NCBI GenBank assembly: GCA_001557035.1
Contig: LSKJ01000400.1
Location: 1-13,407 of the forward strand
DNA length: 13,407 nt
From: Rhodospirillaceae bacterium CCH5-H10
Lineage (GTDB): Bacteria; Pseudomonadota; Alphaproteobacteria; Reyranellales; Reyranellaceae
Direction of reading: 5' to 3'
Below the pieces are notes generated by a model that saw only the letters and a list, made by a program, of their open reading frames with translations, was not told the DNA's origin and did no database searches. Of the stretch, positions 1 through 7,297 are shown piece by piece. Each line of letters starts with the position of its first letter. The first letter of the stretch is position 1. The translations under genes were made by a program, and so were the position numbers.

Positions 1-45
1 GGAATCATCACTGGAGCGATTTCGAAAGACAAAGATTCACAAGTT

Positions 46-141
46 CTGAGGAGCGGTCCGCAGGACCGCGTCTCGAAGGATGGGCACGCGCACCGCGACT
101 GTTGCCGATCCTTCGAGACGCGCGCTGTGCGCGCTCCTCAG
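46..141. repeat. REP-like inverted pair (BIME-type palindromic element)
   Basis: Two copies of one small palindromic unit lie in opposite orientation. The outer arms are 46-55 and 132-141 (CTGAGGAGCG and its exact complement, 10 bp). The inner arms are 67-81 and 108-122 (15 bp, exact, ending in TCTCGAAGGAT on the left). Each unit carries its own hairpin: 53-69 (7-bp stem GCGGTCC, loop GCA) and 120-134 (6-bp stem GCGCGC, loop TGT). The spacer at 82-107 is 26 bases. The hairpin tips differ in sequence while the stems are kept, as expected for a dispersed REP family that is maintained structurally. It lies about 125 bases upstream of the transporter operon, so it may also act on the transcript of the unseen gene to the left. 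No transposase is present in the window. Positions 1-45 and 142-257 show nothing I can name. Confidence 0.75.
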
Positions 142-267
142 GATGAGGGCGTGTGGGTTGCCTCAGGGCGAAAGATCCGGGTCGGGGATTCCCACGGCCG
201 TCGGCGGTTGCCGCGACGGGGGGCTTACGGCAAGCTGCCGGAAAACAAGCCTGTCGCGGAGGAAATG

Positions 268-1302
268 ATGACCAAGCTGCAGATGCGGCGCCGGACCTTG
301 CTGGCGGCCGCCCCGATGATGCTGGCGGCCCCCCATGTGGCGCGGGCACAGGGCAAACCCGAGAAGAGCAAGGTGATCCTCGCGGTCGGCGGCAAGTCCG
401 CACTCTATTACCTTTCGCTGACCATCGCGGAGCGCAAGGGCTTCTTCAAGGAAGCCGGGCTCGACGTCGAGATCAACGACTTCCAGGGCGGCGCCAAGTC
501 CCTGCAGGCCCTGATGGGCGGCAGCGCCGACGTGGTGGCTGGCGCCTACGAACACACGATCCGCATGCAGCAGCGCGGCCAGGACGTCACCGGCTTCGCC
601 CTGATCGGCCGCGGCATGCAGATCTGCATCGCGCTGCGCAACGACGTGGCCGCGCGGGTGAAGGGCCCCGCCGACATCAAGGGCATGAAGTTCGGCGTCA
701 CCGCACCGGGCTCCTCGACCCACATGCTGCTGAACTTCTGGGCCGCGAAAGGCGGCCTGAAGGCCAGCGACGTCGTGGCGATCGGCGTCGGGGCCGGCGC
801 CTCGGTCATCGCCGCGATCGAGAAAGGCGAGGTCGACGGCGTTTCCCAGACCGATCCCGCGCTCACGATCCTGACCGACAAGAACCTGGTGAAGGTGGTG
901 GTCGACACGCGCACGACCAAGGGCAACCAGGAGGTGTTCGGCGGCGCCTTCCCGGCCGCCAGCCTCTATTCACAAACCGACTTCATCAAGAAGAACCCGG
1001 GGACGGTGCAGGCGCTGGCCACCGGCATCGTGCGCGCCAACCAGTGGCTGCAGACGGCCACGCCGGCCGATGTCGCGAGCGCGGTGCCCGAGGGCTATCT
1101 GCTCGGCGATCGCGCGGTGTACGAGAAGTCGTTCACGGGCGTGCGCGAGACCATCTCGCCTGACGGCACCATGCCGGCCGGGGCGATGGAGAACTGCCTG
1201 AAGTTCCTGGCGGAGAGCGATCCGGCCATCAAGCCCGCGACCGTGAAGCTCGCGGACACCTGGAACAACGAATTCGCCCAGCGCGCCGCCAAGCGCAGCT
1301 AG
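268..1302 (+). CDS. ABC transporter periplasmic substrate-binding protein (NMT1/TauA/SsuA type)
   Basis: This is the periplasmic binding protein that delivers a small ligand to the transporter encoded just downstream. The start is placed at ATG 268 because GGAGG at 258-262 sits 5 bases upstream; ATG 265 is too close, and the frame open back to 127 runs through the repeat region. The predicted protein has 344 residues. Residues 6-27 form a signal peptide: three arginines (7-9), a hydrophobic stretch, and an A-R-A cleavage motif ending near residue 27. The RRR-T-L-L start is Tat-like, but Sec export is equally possible. The mature N-terminal part, with AERKGFFKEAGLDVEI and the following GG-KSLQALMGGSADV segment, is typical of the NMT1/THI5-like and TauA/SsuA families (taurine, sulfonate, nitrate or thiamine-precursor binding). 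The ligand cannot be read from the sequence. It is first in a three-gene operon, with a 6-base gap to the ATPase. Confidence 0.9.
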   Translation: MTKLQMRRRTLLAAAPMMLAAPHVARAQGKPEKSKVILAVGGKSALYYLSLTIAERKGFFKEAGLDVEINDFQGGAKSLQALMGGSADVVAGAYEHTIRMQQRGQDVTGFALIGRGMQICIALRNDVAARVKGPADIKGMKFGVTAPGSSTHMLLNFWAAKGGLKASDVVAIGVGAGASVIAAIEKGEVDGVSQTDPALTILTDKNLVKVVVDTRTTKGNQEVFGGAFPAASLYSQTDFIKKNPGTVQALATGIVRANQWLQTATPADVASAVPEGYLLGDRAVYEKSFTGVRETISPDGTMPAGAMENCLKFLAESDPAIKPATVKLADTWNNEFAQRAAKRS

Positions 1303-1308
1303 TTCGAC

Positions 1309-2136
1309 GTGACGCCGAACGAAGGGCCGGCGCTGGCGCTGGCCGACATCACCTGCCGCTTCGCCGCACGCGACGCGACGAGCGAGCCCTACACGGCCGT
1401 GGCCAACACGACCCTCAACATCGCGCGCGGGGAGTTCGTGTCGGTGGTCGGGCCGACCGGCTGCGGCAAGTCCACCCTGCTGAACGTGGCGGCCGGTCTG
1501 CTGGAGCCCTCGACCGGTACGGTCGAGGTGTTCGGTGAGCGGTTGCTCCCGGCCAACGGCGTGAACCGGCGCGCGGGCTACATGTTCCAGGCCGATGCGC
1601 TGATGCCGTGGCGCACCGGCATCGACAATGTCATCGCCGGCCTCGAGTTTCGCGGCGTGCCGCGCGCCGAGGCGCTGGCCCAGGGGGAGTCGTGGTTGCG
1701 CCGCGTCGGCCTCGCGGGCTTCGGCGACCGCTATCCGCACCAGATGTCGGGCGGCATGCGCAAGCGGCTGGCGCTGGCGCAGACGCTGATCCTCAGTCCC
1801 GACATCCTGCTGATGGACGAGCCCTTCTCGGCGCTCGACGTGCAGACCCGCCAGCTCATGGAGAACGAGCTGTTGGCCCTGTGGGCGGAGGACCGCAAGT
1901 CGGTGCTGTTCATCACCCACGATCTGGAGGAGGCGATTGCGCTGTCCGATCGCGTCGTCGTCCTCTCCGCCGGTCCGGCGACGCGGCCGATCGGCGACTT
2001 CAGGGTCGACCTGCCGCGGCCGCGCGATGTCTCGGAGATCCGCATGACGCCGGCCTTCCTCGACCTCCATCGCGAGATCTGGGCTGCCATGAAGGAAGAG
2101 GTGCTGAAAGCCTACCAGCGGCAGAAGGCGGTCTGA
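1309..2136 (+). CDS. ABC transporter ATP-binding protein (TauB/SsuB type)
   Basis: This is the cytoplasmic ATPase of the importer, 275 residues, starting with GTG six bases after the binding-protein stop. Landmarks in order: Walker A GPTGCGKST (48-56), Q-loop glutamine in YMFQADALMPW (about 94), signature MSGGMRKR (146-153), Walker B ILLMDEPFSALD (166-177, catalytic E171) and the switch histidine in FITHDLEEA (204). The signature starts with M rather than L, as is common in the TauB/SsuB/NrtD group. The sequence before residue 10 is not conserved, so the start could shift slightly, but no better-placed start codon is apparent. It is followed after one base by the permease gene, so translation is probably coupled. 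The substrate cannot be assigned; no sulfonate, taurine or nitrate catabolic gene is adjacent. Confidence 0.95.
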   Translation: MTPNEGPALALADITCRFAARDATSEPYTAVANTTLNIARGEFVSVVGPTGCGKSTLLNVAAGLLEPSTGTVEVFGERLLPANGVNRRAGYMFQADALMPWRTGIDNVIAGLEFRGVPRAEALAQGESWLRRVGLAGFGDRYPHQMSGGMRKRLALAQTLILSPDILLMDEPFSALDVQTRQLMENELLALWAEDRKSVLFITHDLEEAIALSDRVVVLSAGPATRPIGDFRVDLPRPRDVSEIRMTPAFLDLHREIWAAMKEEVLKAYQRQKAV

Positions 2137-2137
2137 G

Positions 2138-2935
2138 ATGAAGCTCAGGATCGCCCAGTTCCTCGTTCTCGGCCTGCTCGTGCTGTTCTGGTACGTGATG
2201 ACCAAGCCGGGCCTCGTGCCGCCTTTCTATTTCGACAAGGCCAATCGAGCCGCCTTCTTCTTCGGTGAGCCGCAGAAGGTCTTCTGGGTGGTCGTCGACT
2301 GGTTCTGGAGCGGCGAGATCTTTCCCCATCTCGGCATCACGCTGCTGGAAACGGCGCTGGGCTTCGCGATCGGCGCGGCTTCCGGACTGGCAATCGGCCT
2401 GTGGCTGGCGCTGTCGCCGACCGCCTCGGCGATCATGGATCCCTACATCAAGGGCTTGAACTCGATGCCGAGGGTCGTGCTGGCGCCGATCTTCGCGGTG
2501 TGGTTCGGGCTCGGCATCTGGTCGAAGGTGGCGCTGGGCGTCACGCTCGTCTTCTTCGTGGTGTTCTTCAACGTCTACCAGGGCGTGCGCGAGGTCAGCC
2601 CGAACCTGATCGCCAGCGCCCGCATGCTGGGCGCCTCGCAGCGCCAGCTCCTGCGCTCGATCTACCTGCCGAGTGCCATGAGCTGGGTGTTCGCCAGCCT
2701 GCACAACGCCGTGGGCCTCGCCTTCGTGGGCGCCGTGGTGGGCGAGTATCTCGGCTCCTCGATGGGCGTCGGTTACCTCATCCTCCAGGCCGAGGGCACC
2801 TTCGACATCAACACCGTGTTCGCCGGCATCCTGGTGCTGACCGCCTGTGCGCTGCTGCTCGACAGTCTCGTTGGGACCGTCGAGCGGCGTCTCATGACCT
2901 GGCAGCCGAAAGCCGGCCAGACGGAGAAGGTCTGA
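2138..2935 (+). CDS. ABC transporter permease (TauC/SsuC type)
   Basis: This is the inner-membrane channel subunit of the importer, 265 residues. Hydrophobic spans lie near residues 5-21, 64-92, 112-147 and 186-206, with a last one near 226-243, which fits a six-helix BPD_transp_1 domain. Residues 104-130, with KGLNSMPRVVLAPIFAVWFG, match the conserved central segment of TauC/SsuC permeases. The EAA-type coupling loop, which contacts the ATPase, is at about 158-180 (IASARMLGASQRQLLRSIYLP). ATG 2138 lies one base after the ATPase stop. The gene ends only 12 bases before the convergent crotonase stop, leaving no room for an independent terminator, so antisense read-through between the two transcription units is likely. 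Confidence 0.94.
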   Translation: MKLRIAQFLVLGLLVLFWYVMTKPGLVPPFYFDKANRAAFFFGEPQKVFWVVVDWFWSGEIFPHLGITLLETALGFAIGAASGLAIGLWLALSPTASAIMDPYIKGLNSMPRVVLAPIFAVWFGLGIWSKVALGVTLVFFVVFFNVYQGVREVSPNLIASARMLGASQRQLLRSIYLPSAMSWVFASLHNAVGLAFVGAVVGEYLGSSMGVGYLILQAEGTFDINTVFAGILVLTACALLLDSLVGTVERRLMTWQPKAGQTEKV

Positions 2936-2947
2936 ACCGTCCGCTGA

Positions 2948-3769
2948 CTACCTTCCGGTGAAGCGTGCCGCGCGCTTCTCGAGATAGTGGGCGACGCCTT
3001 CCTTGAAGTCGGATGTCTGGAAGGAAAGTTCCATTTCGTGATTGGCCTGGGTCGTGGCCTCGGCCAGGGTCTGGAACTCGGCCTCCCAGAGCTGCCGTTT
3101 CATTACGGCCACCGAGCGCGGCGAGACGGTGTTGGCCAACAGGGTCGCATAGGCCCGCGCCTCGGCCAGCAGCTTGTCGTCGGGGATGACCCGGTTCACC
3201 AGTCCCATCGCGAGCGCCTCGGGCGCCCGGAACTTGCGGGCGGAGCAGAGGAGGTCGAGCGCCGTTGGCAGACCGACCAGCCGGGGCAGGAGCCAGCTCA
3301 CGCCGTGCTCGGCAATCAGGCCGCGCTGGGCGAAGGCGGTCGTGAAGACCGCGGATTCGGCGGCGAAGCGGATGTCGGCGTAGAGCGGGATGACCAAGCC
3401 GAGGCCCGCCGCCGGGCCGTTGATGGCGGCGATGATGAATTTCGGGATCGCCGGAAAGTACGAATAGTTCATCCGGAACTCGGGCAGAGTGCTGCCACCC
3501 GGCAGGCCTTCCTGGACCTTGGTCGAACGGTCGGTCGACGCCCCCGAACCGATCGCTTGGAGACCGCCCATGTCGGCGCCGGCGCAGAAACCGCGCCCCG
3601 CGCCGGTCAGGATGATGGCCCGCACTTCAGGATCGGCCCCCGCCGTATGCATGGCGTCCTTGAGGTCGAGATGCATCTGCCGCGTCCAGGCGTTGAGCCT
3701 TTCCGGACGGTTCAGGGTGATCGTGCAGACCCGGTCCGCGACGTCGAAAAGGACGGTCTCATATGCCAT
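2948..3769 (-). CDS. Crotonase-superfamily protein (enoyl-CoA hydratase/isomerase fold) with atypical active site
   Basis: This is a CoA-thioester enzyme of the crotonase fold, 273 residues. The start is ATG 3769, with AGGAGGAG 8-10 bases upstream; the frame is open further, to 3877, but without a ribosome site. Family features: N-terminal LNRPERLNAW (19-28), first oxyanion-hole segment GRGFCAGADMGGL (58-70), second IAAINGPAAGLG (113-124), and C-terminal SDFKEGVAHYLEKRAARFTGR (253-273). Aligned by eye to rat crotonase, the two catalytic glutamates (E144, E164) fall on V126 and F146. An acidic residue, E154 in GLIAEHG, occupies the position of the Asp used by dienoyl-CoA isomerase (D204). This suggests isomerase-type or other chemistry rather than simple hydration; that step is inference. 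It is divergent from the MaoC hydratase gene, which supports a shared role in fatty-acid or acyl-CoA metabolism. Confidence 0.9.
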   Translation of the reverse strand: MAYETVLFDVADRVCTITLNRPERLNAWTRQMHLDLKDAMHTAGADPEVRAIILTGAGRGFCAGADMGGLQAIGSGASTDRSTKVQEGLPGGSTLPEFRMNYSYFPAIPKFIIAAINGPAAGLGLVIPLYADIRFAAESAVFTTAFAQRGLIAEHGVSWLLPRLVGLPTALDLLCSARKFRAPEALAMGLVNRVIPDDKLLAEARAYATLLANTVSPRSVAVMKRQLWEAEFQTLAEATTQANHEMELSFQTSDFKEGVAHYLEKRAARFTGR

Positions 3770-3880
3770 CTGGGGGTCTCCTCCTGTGCATTCTTGTGAG
3801 TGGCATGATGGGCAAATCCCCGCGACGATACAAATCCGAGGGAGCGGCTGGACGCGTGCAGGCGCGCGATTCAGCAATAA

Positions 3881-3894
3881 ATTGCAGATGCAAT
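3881..3894. promoter_or_regulatory. Candidate operator in the crotonase/MaoC divergent promoter
   Basis: ATTGCA-GA-TGCAAT is a perfect inverted repeat (6-bp arms, 2-base centre) in an AT-rich patch of an otherwise GC-rich 150-base gap between two divergent genes. Its size and symmetry suit a dimeric repressor (TetR- or GntR-like) that could control both genes. No regulator gene is adjacent and I see no strong -35/-10 pair, so the role is inferred from position only. Confidence 0.35.
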
Positions 3895-3919
3895 GAAATC
3901 AATTAAGACGGGGCGTTGA

Positions 3920-4387
3920 ATGGCTAAGCGAGAGTTCTCCCATCCCAGCGAGATGCAGAAGCATGTGGGAGAGGAAATCGGTGTCAGCGACTGGGTCGAG
4001 ATCACCCAGGAACGAATCAATCTCTTTGCCGATGCGACCGGCGACCATCAGTGGATCCATGTCGACGTCGAGCGCGCCAAGAAGGACATGCCCGGCGGCA
4101 AGACGATCGCCCACGGCTTCCTGACGCTGTCGCTGATCCCGATGCTGAATAGCCAGATCTCGCACATCAACAACGTGCGCAACGGCATCAATTACGGCTG
4201 CAACAAGGTTCGCTTCACCAGCCCGGTCCAGGCCGGGTCGAGGGTCCGCGCCCGCGCCAAGCTGATCGCCGCCGATCCGATGGACAAGGGCGGTGTGCGG
4301 CTGACCAACCAGGTCACGATCGAAATCGAAGGGCAGGATCGCCCGGCCTGCGTCGCCGAGACCATGGCCATCGTCTACGGCACCTGA
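3920..4387 (+). CDS. MaoC-family hotdog dehydratase, (R)-specific enoyl-CoA hydratase-like
   Basis: This is a probable (R)-specific hydratase adding water to trans-2-enoyl-CoA. It has 155 residues, one hotdog domain. The hydratase signature is clear at residues 36-49: FADATGDHQWIHVD. The catalytic Asp/His pair should be D42 and H47, by alignment with the D-x4-H motif of PhaJ-type hydratases. GKTIAHGFLTLSL (60-72) is the conserved helix segment that follows. The HQWIH variant resembles the mycobacterial Rv0130/HtdZ group more than the short PhaJ group (from memory of the family). ATG 3920 is preceded only by a weak GGGG at 3910-3913. The divergent crotonase gene makes a joint acyl-CoA function plausible, and the 3' end is coupled to the next gene. 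The physiological substrate length is unknown. Confidence 0.92.
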   Translation: MAKREFSHPSEMQKHVGEEIGVSDWVEITQERINLFADATGDHQWIHVDVERAKKDMPGGKTIAHGFLTLSLIPMLNSQISHINNVRNGINYGCNKVRFTSPVQAGSRVRARAKLIAADPMDKGGVRLTNQVTIEIEGQDRPACVAETMAIVYGT

Positions 4388-4397
4388 GGGCGCACGC

Positions 4398-5117
4398 TTG
4401 CTGACGCGCGAGGACCTCACGTCGGAGCGTATCGACCAGATCGTGGCCGATGCGCGTGCCGCCGGTTATCACTTCTTCCTGTCCTCGGCCGAGCGTGAAG
4501 CCAGCCTCCGGGAGACGATGGTCGACTACCAGCCCGGTACCGACGTCTGGGTCTTCGCCTACGGATCGCTGATGTGGAATCCGGCGCTCGAATACGCCGA
4601 GGTGCAGTCCTGCAAAGTCGACGGCTGGCGGCGGTCCTTCTGCTTCTGGACGCCGATGGGCCGCGGCACGCCCGAACTGCCGGGCCTGATGCTGGCGCTG
4701 GAAGAGGGCGGCGACTGCGAGGGCATGGCCTATCGCGTCTCGGCCGAGCATGTGCAAACCGAGCTCGGCCTGCTGTGGAACCGCGAAATGCTGGCGGGTC
4801 TCTACAAGGCGCGCTGGGTCCCGACCCTGTTGAAGGACGGCCGCACGGTCTCGGCCATCTCCTTCGTCGTCGATCCGGCGCATTGCCAGTATTGCGGCGA
4901 CCTGCCGGTCGAACGGGCGGCGCATCATATCGCCTTCGCCGAGGGGCGCCGCGGTGCGTGCCGGGACTACCTGACAAATACCGCCGACCATGCGCGTTCG
5001 CTCGGCATCCACGACCCCTATATCGAGGACATGGTTGCCCGCGTCGCGCGCCTTCGCGAGCAGCAATCGCCGGCCTCAGCGGCCGAAGCCTCGGCCCTGC
5101 ACGCGCTGGCCAAGTAA
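4398..5117 (+). CDS. chaC: ChaC-like gamma-glutamylcyclotransferase (glutathione-specific)
   Basis: This enzyme is expected to cleave glutathione to 5-oxoproline and Cys-Gly in the cytoplasm. It has 239 residues. The glycine-rich substrate loop VFAYGSLMWNP is at 52-62 (YGSL 55-58). Downstream, PGLMLALEEGGDCEGMAYRV (95-114) and NREMLAGLYKARWVP (128-142) match ChaC proteins; E130 is the likely catalytic glutamate, by analogy with the Glu in the NxREAVLGGY motif of ChaC1. The start is TTG 4398, chosen because GAGGG at 4386-4390 overlaps the MaoC stop and sits 7 bases upstream, and because LTREDL is a common N-terminus in proteobacterial homologues. An ATG at 4518 would lose only the non-catalytic N-terminal 40 residues and cannot be excluded. 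It is co-transcribed with the MaoC gene. A functional link between the two is not obvious. Confidence 0.9.
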   Translation: MLTREDLTSERIDQIVADARAAGYHFFLSSAEREASLRETMVDYQPGTDVWVFAYGSLMWNPALEYAEVQSCKVDGWRRSFCFWTPMGRGTPELPGLMLALEEGGDCEGMAYRVSAEHVQTELGLLWNREMLAGLYKARWVPTLLKDGRTVSAISFVVDPAHCQYCGDLPVERAAHHIAFAEGRRGACRDYLTNTADHARSLGIHDPYIEDMVARVARLREQQSPASAAEASALHALAK

Positions 5118-5202
5118 GCGCCGGGCACAACCGGATTCGCCTCTCGGAAGCCGGCCGTCATCCAAAGGTGCGGGCTTTCAGTGCCTGTGACATAGTCGCG
5201 GC

Positions 5203-6129
5203 GTGTCCGCCCTCGTCGCCCGCTGGCTCGCGCTGCCGCCGAATTTGCGCGGCATCCTCTGGGTCGCCTTCTCGGGCGTGCTGTTCGCGCTCCTCAACGT
5301 CTTCACGCTGATCCCCGCGCAGCATCTCAATCCCTACGTGATGGCCTTCCTGCGCTATTTCTTCGGCGCACTCTTCCTGGTGCCGTTCGTGATGCGGCTC
5401 GGCCTCTACCGCTCGCTCCACACGAGGCGCCTGCCGCTCCACATCTCGCGCGGGGCCATTCATACCGCCGGCATGATGTTGTGGTTCGTGGCGCTGCCAT
5501 TGACCACCCTGGCGGAGATCACGGCGCTGGGTTTTACCGGGCCGATCTTCGTCACCATTGGCGCGGCGCTGTTTCTGGCGGAAGACGTGCGGTTGCGGCG
5601 CTGGATCGCCGTCATCGTCGGCTTCATCGGCGCCATGATCATCATCCGGCCGGGCTTCGGCGACATCCACCTCGGCGTGATCTGCATCCTGATCTCGACG
5701 CCGATCTTCTCGGCCTCGAACCTGATCTCCAAGGCGCTGGCCCGCACCGATTCGTCGACCACCATCGTGATCTGGCAGAACATCGTCATCGTGATCTGCG
5801 CGCTGCCGTTCGCGCTGTGGTTCTGGCAGACGCCGACCCTGGTCGACATCTTCTGGTTCCTGCTGGCGGGGGCGGCCGGGACGCTGGGCCATATCTGCCA
5901 GCAGCGCGGCTACCAGCTCGCCGACATCACGCTGCTGCAGCCGATCGGCTTCCTGTCGCTGATCTGGAACACGATGCTGGGCTATTTCCTGTTCTTCCAG
6001 AAGCCCGACATCTGGACCTTCGTCGGCGCGGCGGTGATCTTCGGCAGCGCCCTCTACATCTCCCACCGCGAGGCCGTCCGCAGGGCCCAGATCAAGACGG
6101 CAGGCACACAGGCCAATCCAGAGGCGTGA
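5203..6129 (+). CDS. DMT-superfamily EamA transporter
   Basis: This is an inner-membrane transporter, probably an exporter or permease of small metabolites, of unknown substrate. It has 308 residues with about ten hydrophobic helices in two EamA repeats (about 16-150 and 156-287). The first repeat has LNPYVMAFLRYFFGALFLVPF (42-62) and an ITALGFTGPIFVTIGAALFL segment (106-125). The second repeats the pattern with ADITLLQPIGFLSLIWNTMLG (240-260). The short charged loop LAEDVRLRRW (125-134) ends the fifth span, as is typical. The start is GTG 5203; I see no ribosome-binding site before it, so it is uncertain. Helix one begins at about residue 16, so little could be trimmed. The preceding 85 bases show no clear promoter. 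The gene ends 17 bases before a large inverted repeat. Confidence 0.9.
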   Translation: MSALVARWLALPPNLRGILWVAFSGVLFALLNVFTLIPAQHLNPYVMAFLRYFFGALFLVPFVMRLGLYRSLHTRRLPLHISRGAIHTAGMMLWFVALPLTTLAEITALGFTGPIFVTIGAALFLAEDVRLRRWIAVIVGFIGAMIIIRPGFGDIHLGVICILISTPIFSASNLISKALARTDSSTTIVIWQNIVIVICALPFALWFWQTPTLVDIFWFLLAGAAGTLGHICQQRGYQLADITLLQPIGFLSLIWNTMLGYFLFFQKPDIWTFVGAAVIFGSALYISHREAVRRAQIKTAGTQANPEA

Positions 6130-6146
6130 GGACTGGGCCTATCAAC

Positions 6147-6210
6147 GGAGCGCGCAACTCCAGTTGCGCTCAAACTTCATCCTCTGAGCGCAACTGGAGT
6201 TGCGCGCTCC
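6147..6210. repeat. Perfect 26-bp inverted repeat, possible bidirectional terminator or dispersed palindromic element
   Basis: Arms at 6147-6172 and 6185-6210 are exact reverse complements (26 bp) around a 12-base loop. Each arm is itself nearly palindromic: GCGCAACT at 6152-6159 and AGTTGCGC at 6162-6169 are complementary around CC, and the right arm mirrors this. The DNA could therefore extrude either one long stem or two small hairpins. It lies between the convergent EamA gene (ends 6129) and moaA (ends at 6227), where a bidirectional terminator is expected, but there is no T-tract on either strand. A MITE-like or REP-like dispersed element is the alternative. Confidence 0.85.
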
Positions 6211-6226
6211 AATGAAGCAGCATCGT

Positions 6227-7219
6227 TCAGCCGCCGGTCACGCTCATGTGGCGCGGCACGGCGGGGCCGCTGTTGCGGCGGTCGATGATGAAGTCGTGCC
6301 CCTTGGGCTTGCGGGCGATCGCCTCGGTGATGGCGCGGTCGAGCACGTCGTCGCTCTCCGACGCCCGCAGGGGCGCGCGCAGGTCGGCGGCGTCCTCCTG
6401 GCCCAGGCACATGTAGAGCGTGCCGGTGCAGGTGAGCCGCACGCGATTGCAGCTTTCGCAGAAATTGTGGGTGAGCGGCGTGATGAAGCCCAGGCGTCCG
6501 CCGGTCTCTTCGACCCTGAAATAGCGGGCGGGACCACCGGTCCGGTAGTCGGTCTCGGTCAGCGTGAAGTGCCGCGCGATCTCGGTGCGCGCCAGTGACA
6601 GGGGCAGGTACTGGTCCAGCCTTGCCGCGTCGCCGATCTCGCCCATCGGCATGACCTCGATCAGGACGAGATCCATGCCGCGGCCGTGGCTCCAGCGGAT
6701 CATCTCGTCGAATTCGCCGTCGTTGACGCCGCGCAGCGCCACCGCGTTGATCTTGATGGCGAGGCCGGCGCGCTGGGCGGCGTCGAGCCCGCGCATCACC
6801 TGGTCGAGATCGCCCCATCGGGTGAGCTGGCGGAACTTGTCCGGATCCAGCGTGTCCATCGACACGTTCACGCGGCGCACGCCGATGTCGGCCAGCTCCT
6901 GGGCGTACTTGGCGAGCTGGCTGCCGTTGGTGGTGAGGGTGAGCTCTTCCAGCGCGCCGCTGTCGAGATGTTTGCCCAGCCCGCGGAACAGCGACATCAC
7001 GTTCTTGCGCACCAGCGGCTCGCCGCCCGTCAGGCGCAGCTTCTTGACCCCGCGGCGCACGAAGGCGGTGCACAGGCGCTCCAGCTCCTCGAGCGACAGC
7101 ACTTCCGCCTTGGGCAGGAAGGTCATGTCCTCGGCCATGCAGTAGACGCAGCGGAAATCGCAGCGGTCCGTCACGGAGACGCGGAGGTAGGAGATGTGGC
7201 GGCCGAACGGGTCGATCAT
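6227..7219 (-). CDS. moaA: GTP 3',8-cyclase MoaA (molybdenum cofactor biosynthesis)
   Basis: This is a radical SAM enzyme that rearranges GTP to 3',8-cyclo-7,8-dihydro-GTP, the first step of molybdopterin synthesis. It has 330 residues, close to the family norm. The N-terminal radical-SAM cluster motif C-x3-C-x2-C is at C20, C24 and C27 ([10 protein letters not shown]). The SAM-binding segment [12 protein letters not shown] is at 61-72. The second 4Fe-4S cluster is ligated by C254, C257 and C271 in [19 protein letters not shown] (spacing C-x2-C-x13-C, canonical for MoaA). The chain ends in the required Gly-Gly tail. The start is ATG 7219, with a GAAGAG purine run 5-10 bases upstream. No other moa, mob or moe gene is in the window. 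It lies 78 bases downstream of the ligase gene on the same strand and could share its transcript. Confidence 0.97.
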   Translation of the reverse strand: MIDPFGRHISYLRVSVTDRCDFRCVYCMAEDMTFLPKAEVLSLEELERLCTAFVRRGVKKLRLTGGEPLVRKNVMSLFRGLGKHLDSGALEELTLTTNGSQLAKYAQELADIGVRRVNVSMDTLDPDKFRQLTRWGDLDQVMRGLDAAQRAGLAIKINAVALRGVNDGEFDEMIRWSHGRGMDLVLIEVMPMGEIGDAARLDQYLPLSLARTEIARHFTLTETDYRTGGPARYFRVEETGGRLGFITPLTHNFCESCNRVRLTCTGTLYMCLGQEDAADLRAPLRASESDDVLDRAITEAIARKPKGHDFIIDRRNSGPAVPRHMSVTGG

Positions 7220-7264
7220 GGCTCTTCGGTTACAATGTTGCCCGGATAATGGGCATGCGACATT

Positions 7265-7280
7265 GCCCCTGCAAGGGGGC
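7265..7280 (-). other. Small GC hairpin between ligase and moaA
   Basis: GCCCCT and GGGGGC flank GCAA on the plus strand, a 6-bp stem counting one T-G pair. On the coding (minus) strand it lies between the ligase stop (7298) and the moaA start (7219), without a T-tract. It could attenuate read-through into moaA or be chance in GC-rich DNA. I find no recognisable molybdenum-cofactor riboswitch in this 78-base gap, which is too short for one. Confidence 0.25.
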
Positions 7281-7297
7281 GTTTCCGGCCGGCCGGC

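Noticed and set aside
2..49. A plus-strand frame entering from the left edge and ending in TGA at 47-49
   Set aside because: Only 15 codons, with no recognisable content; it could be a gene tail abutting the repeat but cannot be supported.
46..141. CRISPR repeat or phage attachment site
   Set aside because: There is only one inverted pair, with no regular direct-repeat array, and no integrase or tRNA is nearby.
127..267. N-terminal extension of the binding-protein frame
   Set aside because: It would place 47 non-hydrophobic residues before the signal peptide and run through a palindromic repeat; the GGAGG at 258-262 supports the start at 268.
6147..6210. Classical rho-independent terminator
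   Set aside because: The stem is long and GC-rich but neither strand has a T-tract after it, so I list it as a repeat with possible terminator function.
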